DNA of 64,000 nucleotides from Microbispora sp. ZYX-F-249 (GCF_039649665.1 NZ_JBDJAW010000008.1:177808-241807); one strand, 5' to 3'; numbered from the stretch's first letter, positions 18,301 through 25,695 are shown. Made by a program: numbers and translations. The notes: generated by a model from the sequence alone, not told the origin.

Positions 18301-19171
18301 CTGGTCCGGCTACACACTGGAGGTCACCGCCCGCAAGACCGGCGGCGCCGAGGGCTTCCTGGTGATGTTCGGCGCGAAGGACACCGGCAACTTCTACTGG
18401 TGGAACATCGGCGGCTGGAACAACACCCAGTCGGCCGTCGAGAAGGCCACCAACGGCGCCAAGTCGTCGATCGCGACCTCCGGCACGACGGTCCAGACGG
18501 GCCGCGACTACAAAATCAAGATTCAGGTCGCCGGGCGGCGCATCACCACCTGGCTGGACGGCCAGAAGATCAACGATTTCATCGACAACGCCTCCGTCGA
18601 GCCGCTCTACCAGGTGGTCTCGAAGGACGGCGACACCGGCGACATCGTGATCAAGGCCGTCAACGTCCAGGACACCGCCGTCCGCAGCACGGTCGACCTC
18701 GGCCACGCCAAGATCGCGCCGAAGGCCGTCGTCACCTCGCTCACCGGTGACCCCGCCGCCGTCAACTCACTCACCGAGCCCACGAAGATCTCCCCCGTCG
18801 AGCGCGAGGTGAGCGGCTTCTCCGAGTCGTTCACCTACGACTTCCCCGCCCACTCGGTGACGTTCATCCGCCTCGGCAAGGACACCCGGGCCGACACCAC
18901 CGTCACCGCGCACGCCTCGCCCAAGCAGGTGAAGCAGGGCAAGAAGGTCCAGGTTCACTACAGCCTCAGCCCGAAGGGCGCGACCGGGGCGGTGACCGTG
19001 TCCGAGGGCGCGACCATCCTCGGCGAGGGCACGCTCGACCCCGGCGGCCAGGGCAGGACCGAACTCGGCCTCGACCTGCCGACCGGCACGCACGAGCTCA
19101 CCGTCTCCTACTCCGGCGACGCCCGCTTCCGGCCGTCGAGCACCACCCTCACCCTGGAGGTGAAGCCGTAG
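15389..19171 (+). CDS. Secreted multidomain GH51 alpha-L-arabinofuranosidase
   Basis: Cleaves terminal L-arabinofuranose from arabinan or arabinoxylan outside the cell. 1260 residues; ATG 15389-15391 follows GGAGGAG. Order: signal peptide (1-34); concanavalin-like domain (about 45-230); beta-trefoil/fascin-like segment (about 240-355); GH51 N-terminal part (from about 365, GPNLYGIFYEDINHA); a CBM4/9-like insert (about 435-550); the catalytic barrel with acid/base Glu722 in GLGNEE and nucleophile Glu808 in VGEYAS; a second laminin-G-like module (about 900-1065); the GH51 C-terminal beta domain (about 1075-1165); and an Ig-like bacterial repeat domain (about 1170-1260). The catalytic motifs make GH51 very likely; the accessory-domain names are judged by pattern. 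Under two LacI operators and divergent from the repressor gene. Confidence 0.92.
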   Translation: MSRKAWSLALSAALLSGTVSGALGGVVLTTPARAETADPIPAGAAVDRFDAAALGPDWQVLNPDDTQWSLREQPGSLRLHSLKGDTYQTDNSAKNIFLMDVPAGDFEVVAKFSAPVALDYQSAGIFAWQDWDNYVRAGLAHVGSSGGNVIETDTEVKAAFTAAFASRPGSAGEILKLTRSGNEFTSAYWDGSGWAQASKVAATLDVRQVGLFALSAQNGTPITADFDYFAVKTAEGRAVVPSGPFALRAAGATPYLSVAEDGRVTASGAQGMTSLALTAEDKGDGTVALKDLNGKGYLRVADDSTLRLGSAAGAFQLRDAGGGKVYLSAGDKQVAVDDGTLVATAQDSAAQGTKFQVEGYAKDVGELTVDTTAAGTKVGPNLYGIFYEDINHAADGGLYAELVQNRSFEFNSVDNRSYNGLTAWTKVERGGATGTAAVSGDHPLNDNNRNFLRLDIATPGTGVGVRNAGFNRGIAVQAGKAYDLSLFARRTSGGPITATIENADGSQVYGTATIDAQSAEWKKYTATITASETSDAARLVVLAGGSGRVDLDMISLFPEDTFKGRPNGMRKDLAETIAALKPRFLRFPGGCVTNVGTYDPYSLTQDRRRIYQWKETLGPVEERPTNFNFWGYNQTYGIGYYEYFQFAEDLGAEALPVLSVGVNGCNENRPLTDETTLRRWVQDTLDLIEFANGPADTTWGAKRAAMGHPKPFGLKYIGLGNEEIYNEFFTNYPKFANAIRAKYPDIKILSNSGQTSQGTWFDRMWQFARDQKADLVDEHYYNDPSWFLANNHRYDTYDRNGPHVFVGEYASKGNTYWNALTEASYLTGIERNSDVVELASYAPLLSNVDYVNWTPDLIWFDNDQVYGSPSYYVQRMFSRNVGDTVLPSTYKASPLPVDDIKGAIGLGSWSTQVRYDDVKVTAADGTVLFSDDFSDGAGRWTPGQGTWGVQDGAYVQSANVTDARSTAGSADWSGYTLEVTARKTGGAEGFLVMFGAKDTGNFYWWNIGGWNNTQSAVEKATNGAKSSIATSGTTVQTGRDYKIKIQVAGRRITTWLDGQKINDFIDNASVEPLYQVVSKDGDTGDIVIKAVNVQDTAVRSTVDLGHAKIAPKAVVTSLTGDPAAVNSLTEPTKISPVEREVSGFSESFTYDFPAHSVTFIRLGKDTRADTTVTAHASPKQVKQGKKVQVHYSLSPKGATGAVTVSEGATILGEGTLDPGGQGRTELGLDLPTGTHELTVSYSGDARFRPSSTTLTLEVKP

Positions 19172-19204
19172 GACCCGCCGCCCGGGGCGGCCTCCACCCG
19201 TGAG

Positions 19205-19234
19205 CGGCGGCAGGCGTGGACACGCCTGCCGCCG
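19205..19234 (+). terminator. Terminator of the arabinofuranosidase gene
   Basis: A 14-bp perfect inverted repeat (19205-19218 and 19221-19234) separated by GA, followed by TTCCTC. It lies 34 nt after the stop. Confidence 0.8.
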
Positions 19235-19358
19235 TTCCTCGCCGTGTCCGATCACCGGAGCGGACGGCGCGGCCGACAGCCCGCACGGGGGGACGATCCT
19301 CAGGGAAGGCGTGTTCCACGCGTCCCGCCGGGGGCCTAGACCGGCGAGACGCGATGTT

Positions 19359-19385
19359 CCGCCGGCTCGCGAGCGAGCCGGGCGG
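19359..19385 (-). terminator. Hairpin after the second LacI gene
   Basis: CCGCCGGCTCGC pairs with GCGAGCCGGGCGG (one bulge), 9 nt beyond the stop of the minus-strand regulator. The sequence from 19235 to 19358 holds nothing recognisable. Confidence 0.6.
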
Positions 19386-19393
19386 AAGCTCTC

Positions 19394-20428
19394 TCAGGGC
19401 CTCGCGCCGGTGCTCTCCCTCACCACGAGTTCGGGCTCCACCATGCGTCTCGCCTCGCCTTCCGCGCCCGCGATGCGGTCCAGCAGGAGCTGGAACGCCT
19501 GCCGTCCGACCTCGCCGAAGTTCTGCCGCACGGTGGTGAGGGGCGGCCAGAAGTAGGCCGCCTCGGGGACGTCGTCGAACCCGACGACGCTCACGTCCTC
19601 GGGGACCCGCCGGCCCGCCTCCCGCAGGGCCCGCAGCACGCCCATCGCCATGTGGTCGTTGGCCACGAAGATCGCCGTCACGTGGGGCTCGCGGGCGAGC
19701 CGCTTGCCGATCTCGTAGCCGGAGTGGGCGGTCCAGTCGCCGACCAGCGGATCGGGGACCTCCCGGCCCTCCGCCTCCAGCGCCGACCGCCACCCTGCCA
19801 CGCGGCCGCTCGCGTCGATCCAGTTGGGCGGGCCCGACAGGTGCCACACCGTGCGGTGGCCCAGACTGAGCAGGTGGCGGGTGGCGCGGGCGGCGCCGGC
19901 GTACTGGTCCACCGCCGCCACCGGCACCGGCAGGTCCGATCCGCCGCCGACGTCGACCACCGGGAGCCCCGGGGGAAGGTTCCGCAGCCCCTCGGCGGCC
20001 GACTCGTGCGGCGCGACGACGATGACGCCGTCCACCGACTGGGACCGCAGACGGTCGATCCCTCTGGTGATCCACCTGCGGTTGAGCGCGGGCAGGCTGG
20101 CGATGCTGACGAGGTAGTCGCTGTCCCTGGCCGCCTGCTCGATGCCGAACAACGTGGAGGCCGGGCCGTACAACGTGGTGTCGAAGCAGACGACTCCCAG
20201 CACGCCCGAGCGGCCGGTCACCAGGACCCGCGCCGCCGAATTGGGCCGGTAGTCCAGCTCGCGGACCGCCGCGAGGACACGCGCGCGGGTCTCCGGGCGC
20301 ACCTTCTCCGGGGCGTTCAGCACTCGCGACACCGTCATCGCCGACACTCCCGCCAGCTCCGCGACGTCCTCCATGACCGCCGCCCTGGGGCGTTCGGCCG
20401 GGTTCTCTCCAGGCCGGACTTTCGTCAT
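19394..20428 (-). CDS. Second LacI-family regulator, paralogue of the first
   Basis: 344 residues, ATG 20426-20428. Helix-turn-helix at about residues 19-42 (MEDVAELAGVSAMTVSRVL), then the sensor domain with CFDTTLYGPASTLFGIEQAA, FVANDHMAMGVLRAL and VGFDDVPEAAYF. The sensor is strikingly like that of the other LacI protein, so duplication is likely. The recognition-helix pair (AM instead of HQ) differs, and a different perfect palindrome lies in front of it. It may sense a related sugar and control itself, or tune the arabinose genes. Its regulon beyond autoregulation cannot be seen here. Convergent with the arabinofuranosidase gene. Confidence 0.88.
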   Translation of the reverse strand: MTKVRPGENPAERPRAAVMEDVAELAGVSAMTVSRVLNAPEKVRPETRARVLAAVRELDYRPNSAARVLVTGRSGVLGVVCFDTTLYGPASTLFGIEQAARDSDYLVSIASLPALNRRWITRGIDRLRSQSVDGVIVVAPHESAAEGLRNLPPGLPVVDVGGGSDLPVPVAAVDQYAGAARATRHLLSLGHRTVWHLSGPPNWIDASGRVAGWRSALEAEGREVPDPLVGDWTAHSGYEIGKRLAREPHVTAIFVANDHMAMGVLRALREAGRRVPEDVSVVGFDDVPEAAYFWPPLTTVRQNFGEVGRQAFQLLLDRIAGAEGEARRMVEPELVVRESTGARP

Positions 20429-20484
20429 CCGCCGCGTCCCCGCTCGTTCGTCAGGTTTCCTGAGTTCGCGGTAACAGCGAGCCC

Positions 20485-20498
20485 TGTCAACGTTGACA
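20485..20498. promoter_or_regulatory. Probable operator of the second LacI protein
   Basis: TGTCAACGTTGACA, a perfect 14-bp palindrome with central CG, 56 bp upstream of the ATG. It shares only the TGT...ACA ends and central CG with the first operator class, consistent with the altered recognition helix. Confidence 0.7.
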
Positions 20499-20572
20499 TG
20501 ATCACTGTTGCGTCACGAGGCTTGCGAAGCGCGTTCCGCCTGGTGATCGCGTATGCCCTACCGCCCTCCTGA

Positions 20573-20586
20573 TGGTATCGCTAACA
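20573..20586. promoter_or_regulatory. Half-conserved operator-like word at the end of the EamA gene
   Basis: TGGTATCGCTAACA keeps the right half (CGCTAACA) of the arabinose operator. It overlaps the stop codon of the EamA gene, so it may be chance, or an upstream site for the second LacI gene. Confidence 0.2.
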
Positions 20587-21471
20587 GCTCGTTTCGCCCT
20601 GCCGTGACGCTCCCGCCGGTTGGCCGCGCAGCTCACCACGAGTGAGCCAGGCGAGGGCGCACAGGAGCACGACCGCGCCGCCCGCCTGTACGGCGGACAC
20701 GCGCTCCCCCAGCAGCACGACGCCGATGACCGCGGCGACGAGCGGTTCGATCAGGGACAGGGCCGACGCCGTGGTGCCGCCCACGACGCGCAGCCCCGCG
20801 AAGAACAGCCCGTACGCGAGCGCCGTCGGCACGGCCGCCAGGTAACCGAGCAGCAGCACGTTGGTCACGGCGTGCCCGGCGGGCAGGAGCCCTCCGGCGG
20901 CGGCGAGCGGGAGCAGGCAGGCCGCACCCCCGGCGAACCCCCACACGGCCACGCCGTCGGCCGGCATCCGGCGGGTCGTGAGGGTGACGAGGGAGTAGGC
21001 CGCCGCCGACAGCAGCGCGTAGCCGGCGCCCGCGGGGGTGATCGCGTCCGCCCCTCCCACGAGCATGGCGAGACCGCAGACGGCGAGCGCGGCGCACCCG
21101 AGGCCGCTGCGGCGCAGCGGTTCGCCCAGGAAGACCCGGCCGCCGGCCGCCACCAGGAGCGGGGTGGCGCCCATCGTGATCATCGTGGCGACCGCGACCC
21201 CGGCCTGGGCGATCGCCGCGAAATAGGCGGCCTGGCAGACCGCCATCGCGGGGCCGACGAGCAGCACCGCCCGCCAGGAGGGGCGGCTGCGGGCGACGGC
21301 GAGCAGGAGCACCGCGCCGCAGGCGAAGCGCCAGAACGACACGGCGACGGGACTCAGCTGTCCCGCGCCGTGCAGCATCGCCCCCGCCGGTCCCCCGGTT
21401 CCCCAGGCGATCGCGGCGGTGGACACGTAAACGAGGCCCTGCCGTACGGACAGGGCTGGAGCGTGGTTCAT
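20581..21471 (-). CDS. EamA/DMT-family membrane transporter
   Basis: 296 residues; ATG 21469-21471 (MNHAPALSVRQG) is preferred because GGAGAGA precedes it. About ten hydrophobic helices arranged as two EamA repeats: the first from GLVYVSTAAIAWGTGGPAGA, the second from PAGAGYALLSAAAYSLVTLT, with the conserved LIEPLVAAVIGVVLLGE near the end. Such proteins usually export amino acids or other small metabolites. The substrate is unknown, and the lone position gives no clue. Confidence 0.88.
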   Translation of the reverse strand: MNHAPALSVRQGLVYVSTAAIAWGTGGPAGAMLHGAGQLSPVAVSFWRFACGAVLLLAVARSRPSWRAVLLVGPAMAVCQAAYFAAIAQAGVAVATMITMGATPLLVAAGGRVFLGEPLRRSGLGCAALAVCGLAMLVGGADAITPAGAGYALLSAAAYSLVTLTTRRMPADGVAVWGFAGGAACLLPLAAAGGLLPAGHAVTNVLLLGYLAAVPTALAYGLFFAGLRVVGGTTASALSLIEPLVAAVIGVVLLGERVSAVQAGGAVVLLCALAWLTRGELRGQPAGASRQGETSC

Positions 21472-21557
21472 CGACGTCTCTCCAGTGAGGTGGGCCCGAT
21501 TCCCGTACGCGGGCAGGGGCCACCGGCCGGGCCCCCGGGCCCGGCTCACCGGAGGAC

Positions 21558-21580
21558 GCCGCCCGCTAGCGGGCGGGCGG
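21558..21580. other. GC-rich palindromic hairpin in the EamA/hydrolase gap
   Basis: GCCCGCTAGCGGGC (21561-21574) is a perfect palindrome with G/C extensions on both sides, in the 219-bp gap between the dienelactone hydrolase stop and the EamA start. Possible terminator for the upstream minus-strand hydrolase. Nothing else recognisable lies in this gap. Confidence 0.35.
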
Positions 21581-21690
21581 CGGAGAGACGATCAATGTCA
21601 CGCGGGCACCGTAACGCGCCCGAGCAGCTCACCGCATCACCATTTAGGCACTTTCGGGGGTGCCGGTGCGCGCGGCCTCGGCGGGAAGGC

Positions 21691-22533
21691 TTAGTCTTGC
21701 ATCGTGGCAGCCCGAGGCGAGGTCAGGTCGCCTCGGGCTGTCCGCTCTCCCGGACGCTCTCCGGACGCTTGCCGGACGCTTGCCGGACGCTCCCCGTCGA
21801 GGAAGCCCAGGATGCGCGCCCAGGCGTCGGCGCAGGCCTCTGCCAGCTCCGGGCGGCCCAGCTCGAAGAAGCTGTGCGGCGCTCCCGGATAGGTGACGAA
21901 CTCGTGCGCCACCCCGGCACTGCCGAGCGCCTCGCCGAACGCGCCCACCACTTCGGGGGAGATGCCCTCGTCGGCGCCGCCGAACAGCCCCAGGATCGGC
22001 CCGCGCAGCTCGCCGGCCATCTGCGTGGGGCCTGGGTTGCCGAACAGCACGTCCGGATAGCCGTACAGGCCGATCGTGCCGGCGAGCCCGAAGCCGGGCC
22101 GGGCCGCCATGAACGCGAGCCTGCCGCCGAAGCAGAAACCGAGCGAGACGACCTCCTCGCGCCCCTCGGCGCGCAGGTGTGCGGCGCCCGCGGCGATGTC
22201 GGCGAAGAGCCCGTCCTTGTGCGCCCGGCCCAGGTGCTCCATGAAGGGGAAGTCGTCTGGCCGGGTGCCGGTGCCGGCCGTACGCCCGAAGTAGTCGATG
22301 GCGAGAGCGGTGTGGCCCTGCTCCGCGAGCCGCTCGGTGAGACGCTCGTAGAACCCCGACAGCCCCCGGTTGTCCGGCAGGACGAGCACCGCCGGACCGG
22401 ACGGGCGGCCGGGGCGGGACAGGAAGGCGGCGAACCTCGCCCCGTCGGCCGACGTGAGGACGACACGCCCGGACGTCACCGTCGTACGCGGAGAGCCGTG
22501 GACGGGGGGCATGGCATCGGGTTCGTAGCACAC
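21691..22533 (-). CDS. Dienelactone hydrolase family protein
   Basis: Alpha/beta hydrolase, about 280 residues. I place the start at GTG 22531-22533 (MCYEPDAMPP) because this is the usual opening of the family and AAAGGG lies 9 nt upstream; an ATG at 22540-22542 is possible. The catalytic nucleophile is a cysteine in SLGFCFGGRLAF, with the acid in LGLFGGADEGIS and the histidine in YPGAPHSFF, the Cys-Asp-His triad of dienelactone hydrolases. Substrate unknown. The last 30 or so residues follow the fold, are encoded partly by an 11-bp tandem repeat and a hairpin, and look unconstrained. Confidence 0.85.
   Translation of the reverse strand: MCYEPDAMPPVHGSPRTTVTSGRVVLTSADGARFAAFLSRPGRPSGPAVLVLPDNRGLSGFYERLTERLAEQGHTALAIDYFGRTAGTGTRPDDFPFMEHLGRAHKDGLFADIAAGAAHLRAEGREEVVSLGFCFGGRLAFMAARPGFGLAGTIGLYGYPDVLFGNPGPTQMAGELRGPILGLFGGADEGISPEVVGAFGEALGSAGVAHEFVTYPGAPHSFFELGRPELAEACADAWARILGFLDGERPASVRQASGERPGERTARGDLTSPRAATMQD
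21709..21739 (-). other. Perfect inverted repeat inside the hydrolase C-terminal codons
   Basis: AGCCCGAGGCGA (21709-21720) pairs perfectly with TCGCCTCGGGCT (21728-21739). It overlaps the last codons before the stop at 21691, and would act as a terminator if the functional gene end lay further upstream. Confidence 0.5.
21750..21793. repeat. 11-bp tandem repeat, four copies, in a gene tail
   Basis: Units CCGGACGCTCT, CCGGACGCTTG, CCGGACGCTTG and CCGGACGCTCC. Eleven is not a multiple of three, so any copy-number change shifts the frame of the hydrolase C terminus. Confidence 0.85.
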
Positions 22534-22595
22534 GGGCTGCATCCCTTTCGATCGCGTCAATGGATACACCCGTGAGGCTATAAGAATGTTTTCCC

Positions 22596-22604
22596 ATCAT
22601 ATCA
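22596..22604 (-). promoter_or_regulatory. Extended -10 promoter of the hydrolase gene
   Basis: On the minus strand TGATATGAT is a near-ideal extended -10 (TGn plus TATGAT) in a strikingly AT-rich intergenic patch (about 22570-22640). No good -35 is needed for this class. It implies a 5' leader of about 55 nt. Confidence 0.5.
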
Positions 22605-22640
22605 TGGCAAAATAAATTTCCGATCTCGTGCAAATAACAA

Positions 22641-22669
22641 GCCCATCTCCCGAATATCGGGAGATGGGC
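22641..22669 (-). terminator. Intrinsic terminator of the START-domain gene
   Basis: GCCCATCTCCCG and CGGGAGATGGGC form a perfect 12-bp stem; on the minus strand it is followed by TTGTTATTTG. It begins 16 nt past the stop. Confidence 0.85.
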
Positions 22670-22684
22670 CTGCCGATGCGTGGA

Positions 22685-23347
22685 TCAGATCAGCGGACCG
22701 GGCGTGTCGCGCGGCGGCAGCGGGCCGGTGCCGGGGACGGGACCCGTGCCGGGAGCGGGCGGGATCGGGCCGGTGCCGGGCGGCGGCAGGGGCGTCTCGC
22801 GCGGATACTCGGGGTTCACCGTCCGGGGCGGCATCGGCTCGCCGATGTCATACCCCGTGCCGGACCCGCCGGTGCCCGTGCCGCCCTGCTGGTGCGGGCC
22901 GGGAACCTCACCGCGCCAGGCGCCGGTCTCGCTGCCGCGCGATTCGATGAACGTCTTGAAACGCTCCAGGTCGCCCTTGACCCGCATGCGGACGATCTGC
23001 AGGGCGTCCGCGGCCTTCTCCAGGAAGCCCTCGGGGTCGTACTCCATCTGCAGGGTGACGCGGGTGGTGTCGTCGTCGATCCGGTGGAAGGTGACGACGC
23101 CGGCCTGCCGCGGCGTGTCCACCGAGCGCCAGGCCACCCGCTCGTCGGGGTGCTGCTCGGTGATCTCCGCCTCGAACTCCCGCCGGACACCGGCGATCTC
23201 GACGACCCAGTCGGTGCGCGTGTCGCCGATCTGCTTGACCGACTCCACGCCCTCCATGAACTCCGGGAAGCTCTCGAACTGCGTCCACTGGTTGTACGCG
23301 GTGCGGATCGGGACATTCACGTCGATTGACTGCTCGATCGAGCTCAT
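22685..23347 (-). CDS. SRPBCC/START-like lipid-binding-fold protein
   Basis: 220 residues. ATG 23345-23347 (MSSIEQSIDVNVPI) has an AAGGAGAAGG site; upstream codons lack one. Residues 1-150 form a polyketide-cyclase/dehydrase-like START fold: IEQSIDVNVPIRTAYNQWTQFE, then SVKQIGDTRTDWVVEIAG, then VTFHRIDDDTTRVTLQMEY. The last 60 residues are proline- and glycine-rich (repeats such as GTGPIPP and GTGPVPGTGPLPP) and surely disordered. Proteins of this class are common in actinomycetes and usually have no assigned ligand. Monocistronic by its terminator. Confidence 0.8.
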   Translation of the reverse strand: MSSIEQSIDVNVPIRTAYNQWTQFESFPEFMEGVESVKQIGDTRTDWVVEIAGVRREFEAEITEQHPDERVAWRSVDTPRQAGVVTFHRIDDDTTRVTLQMEYDPEGFLEKAADALQIVRMRVKGDLERFKTFIESRGSETGAWRGEVPGPHQQGGTGTGGSGTGYDIGEPMPPRTVNPEYPRETPLPPPGTGPIPPAPGTGPVPGTGPLPPRDTPGPLI

Positions 23348-23421
23348 GCCTTCTCCTTCTCTCGTGGGTTTCTGCACTTACGCCTGCCCCGAGAGGGAGA
23401 GGTAAACCCGGGCGCGCGAGC

Positions 23422-24843
23422 TCAGCGGGAGGCCGACCTGCGGCGATCATCTCCCCGGCCCGCACCGCGCCGTCCGGCCGGACGGGTCAGGCGCGACCGC
23501 GCACGCCGCGCCTTGTCGGCCGACCCGCGCATCCGCCCCACCACGAGGTCGCGCACGCCCCGGGAGACATGGTCGTCGCGCCGCCCGCCGGGCGCGGACC
23601 CGGGCGTGACCACGGTCTCGTCTTCCAGCACGCGGTCGGCCGCGGCGTACCAGCCGGTGACCACCTGCACGGCGAGCGCGGCGAACAGCAGGCCGAACGG
23701 CAGCACCCACCCCCCGCTCACCTGGTGCAGCAGGCCGAACGTGATCGGCCCCGCACCCGCGATGAGATAACCGGCGCTCTGCCCGAAGGCCGACAGCGCG
23801 GCGGTGCCCGCCGCGGTGCGGGTCCGCATGGCCAGCATCGCCAGCGCGAGCGGGAACGTGCCCCCGCCGACGGCCACGAGGATCGACCACGCCCACAGTG
23901 CCTGCCCGGTGAGCAGGCCCGCGAAGCCCACCGCGTACAGGACGGCGAAGACGATCACCATCGGGCGCTGGCCGGACAGCCGGGTCGCCAGCGCGGGCAC
24001 CGCCATGGAGACGGGGATGCCGAGCCCGGTGAACACGGCGAGGACCAGACCGGCCTGCCCGGCGGTGTAGCCGTTGTCCCGCAGCAGCAGCGGCAGCCAG
24101 CCGAACATCACGTACGCGATGAGCGACTGCGAGCCGAAATAACCGGCCACCGCCCAGGCGAGCCTGCTGCGCAGGAGGCCGTCGGCTCCGGCCTTCACGG
24201 AGGTGTCGCGCCGCTCCGGCTCACCGCGCCTGAGCGCGAGCCACGGAATCGCGGCGACGGCGGCGAGAACCGCCCACACCCCGAGTGCCACGTGCCAGTT
24301 GCCTCCCGCGGCCTGCTGCACGGGAACGGTCGCGGCGGCGGCGACCATCGTCCCGGCCGCGAGGGCCGTCGAGTAGACGGTGGTCATCGCGCCCGCCCGC
24401 CGCGGGAAGTGCCGCTTGATCAGCGCGGGGATGACGACGTTGCCGACCGCGCCGCCCGCCAGCGCGACCGTGCTGGCCGCCATGAACGGCACGGCCGAGT
24501 CGACGAGCGAGCGCACGGCCTGCCCTGCCGCGAGCAGGACGATCGCGGCCAGCAGCAGCCTGTGCTCCCCCATCCTGCGGGACATGGCCGGCGTCAGGGC
24601 GCCGAACAGGGCGAAACTCATCACCGGCAGCGTGGTGAGGAGCCCCGTCATCGCCCCCGACATGCCGAGGCCCGTGCTCACCTCGTCGAGAACGGTCCCC
24701 ACGCTGGTCACCGCGGTGCGCAGGTTCAACGCGGCGAGAGCGATACCCCCGGCGATCAGCCAGGCCATCGATCCGCGCCGTGCTCCCCATGGTGATCTCC
24801 ATGGTGCTCGCAGCACGCCCCTCCGCGTCTCGACGGCACTCAT
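23422..24843 (-). CDS. CynX/NimT-type MFS transporter
   Basis: 473 residues from ATG 24841-24843 (GGGGAG lies 11 nt upstream); a second ATG at 24862-24864 would add seven residues. Twelve hydrophobic helices. The first carries ALNLRTAVTSVGTVLDEV, the hallmark of the cyanate-transporter-like (CynX/NimT/YeaN) branch, and MSRRMGEHRLLLAAIVLLAAGQAVRSL follows as the MFS loop 2-3. The C-terminal 70 residues are cytoplasmic, basic and low-complexity. Substrate unknown; this branch includes cyanate and 2-nitroimidazole transporters. Confidence 0.85.
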   Translation of the reverse strand: MSAVETRRGVLRAPWRSPWGARRGSMAWLIAGGIALAALNLRTAVTSVGTVLDEVSTGLGMSGAMTGLLTTLPVMSFALFGALTPAMSRRMGEHRLLLAAIVLLAAGQAVRSLVDSAVPFMAASTVALAGGAVGNVVIPALIKRHFPRRAGAMTTVYSTALAAGTMVAAAATVPVQQAAGGNWHVALGVWAVLAAVAAIPWLALRRGEPERRDTSVKAGADGLLRSRLAWAVAGYFGSQSLIAYVMFGWLPLLLRDNGYTAGQAGLVLAVFTGLGIPVSMAVPALATRLSGQRPMVIVFAVLYAVGFAGLLTGQALWAWSILVAVGGGTFPLALAMLAMRTRTAAGTAALSAFGQSAGYLIAGAGPITFGLLHQVSGGWVLPFGLLFAALAVQVVTGWYAAADRVLEDETVVTPGSAPGGRRDDHVSRGVRDLVVGRMRGSADKARRARSRLTRPAGRRGAGRGDDRRRSASR

Positions 24844-24958
24844 CGCCGCAACATCTCCCCTCATCCAGTCATCCTACGATTGGCAACATACCAAAGCCCC
24901 CATCGCTCTCATTTGTTCCCGGCTTCCCGCGGGCTTCCGCTGCTCTGCGAAAGGGCCG

Positions 24959-25345
24959 CTACGAGCGGCGGACGCCGCGCAGCAGCCAGAGCAGACCGAC
25001 GACCGGCAGCACGAGCGGCACGAAGAGGTACCCGCTGCCGTACCCGGACCACACGGTCTCGTCCGGGAAGGCGGCGGGGTCGGCCAGGCTCAGCGTGCCG
25101 ACGACCAGCACTCCGGCCAGCTCGACCAGGCAGGCGGCCACCGCCAGGCGCCGGGCGCCCCGGGCCAGCGCCACCGTGAGCACGATGTAGACCACCCCGG
25201 CGAACGCCGACAGCGCGTACGCCAGCGGCGCCTCGGCGAACCGCGTGGCGATCTGCACGGCGGCGCGGGACGTCGCGGCCAGCGCGAAGATCCCGTACAC
25301 GGCCACGAGCACGCGCCCCGGCCCGGTGCCGGAAGGAGCGCTCAT
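24959..25345 (-). CDS. Small integral membrane protein, unknown function (second of a pair)
   Basis: 128 residues, ATG 25343-25345 overlapping the stop of the preceding gene (ATGA), so the two are translationally coupled. Four hydrophobic segments: VLVAVYGIFALAATSRAAVQ, SAFAGVVYIVLTVALA, LAVAACLVELAGVLVVGTL and YLFVPLVLPVVGLLWLL. I do not recognise the family. The coupling suggests that it forms a complex with the 117-residue protein encoded upstream. Confidence 0.75.
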   Translation of the reverse strand: MSAPSGTGPGRVLVAVYGIFALAATSRAAVQIATRFAEAPLAYALSAFAGVVYIVLTVALARGARRLAVAACLVELAGVLVVGTLSLADPAAFPDETVWSGYGSGYLFVPLVLPVVGLLWLLRGVRRS

Positions 25346-25695
25346 GCGCCCGCGTTCCAGATCTGCAGCAGCCGCCCGGTCATCACGGCCACGGTGAAGG
25401 CGGCCACGGCGATGACCCCCGGGCCCCAGCGCGTACGCTCCGCACGGCCCCACCACATGGCGGCGGGCGGGATCACCGCGGTGCCCGCCAGGTAGCCGAT
25501 GAAGGTCGCCTTCTCTGCGACGTGGCCGAGCCCGGCGAGCGCGAGACCCGCCTGCGCGAGCACGGCCAGCTCAAGCAGTCCCAGCCCGGCCAGCAGCACC
25601 GGCCCCATCGGCCTGTCCCGTACGGCGGTGACGACAGCGGCCAGCGCCAGCAGCAGGGCTGCGCCGATCAGCCAGCCGGAGTAGGCGCCGTTCAC
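25342..25695 (-). CDS. Small integral membrane protein, unknown function (first of a pair)
   Basis: 117 residues, GTG 25693-25695. Four hydrophobic segments: WLIGAALLLALAAVVTAV, MGPVLLAGLGLLELAVLAQ, ATFIGYLAGTAVIPPAAMWW and GPGVIAVAAFTVAVMTGRLL. Not recognised. It starts 92 nt after the carboxylate-amine ligase stop and may share its transcript. Confidence 0.72.
   Translation of the reverse strand: MNGAYSGWLIGAALLLALAAVVTAVRDRPMGPVLLAGLGLLELAVLAQAGLALAGLGHVAEKATFIGYLAGTAVIPPAAMWWGRAERTRWGPGVIAVAAFTVAVMTGRLLQIWNAGA

Noticed and set aside
15407..18706. 1099-codon minus-strand open frame opposite the arabinofuranosidase
   Set aside because: Composition is that of an antisense shadow (runs of R, G, V and D), with no start signal, no domain motifs, and catalytic GH51 motifs on the other strand.
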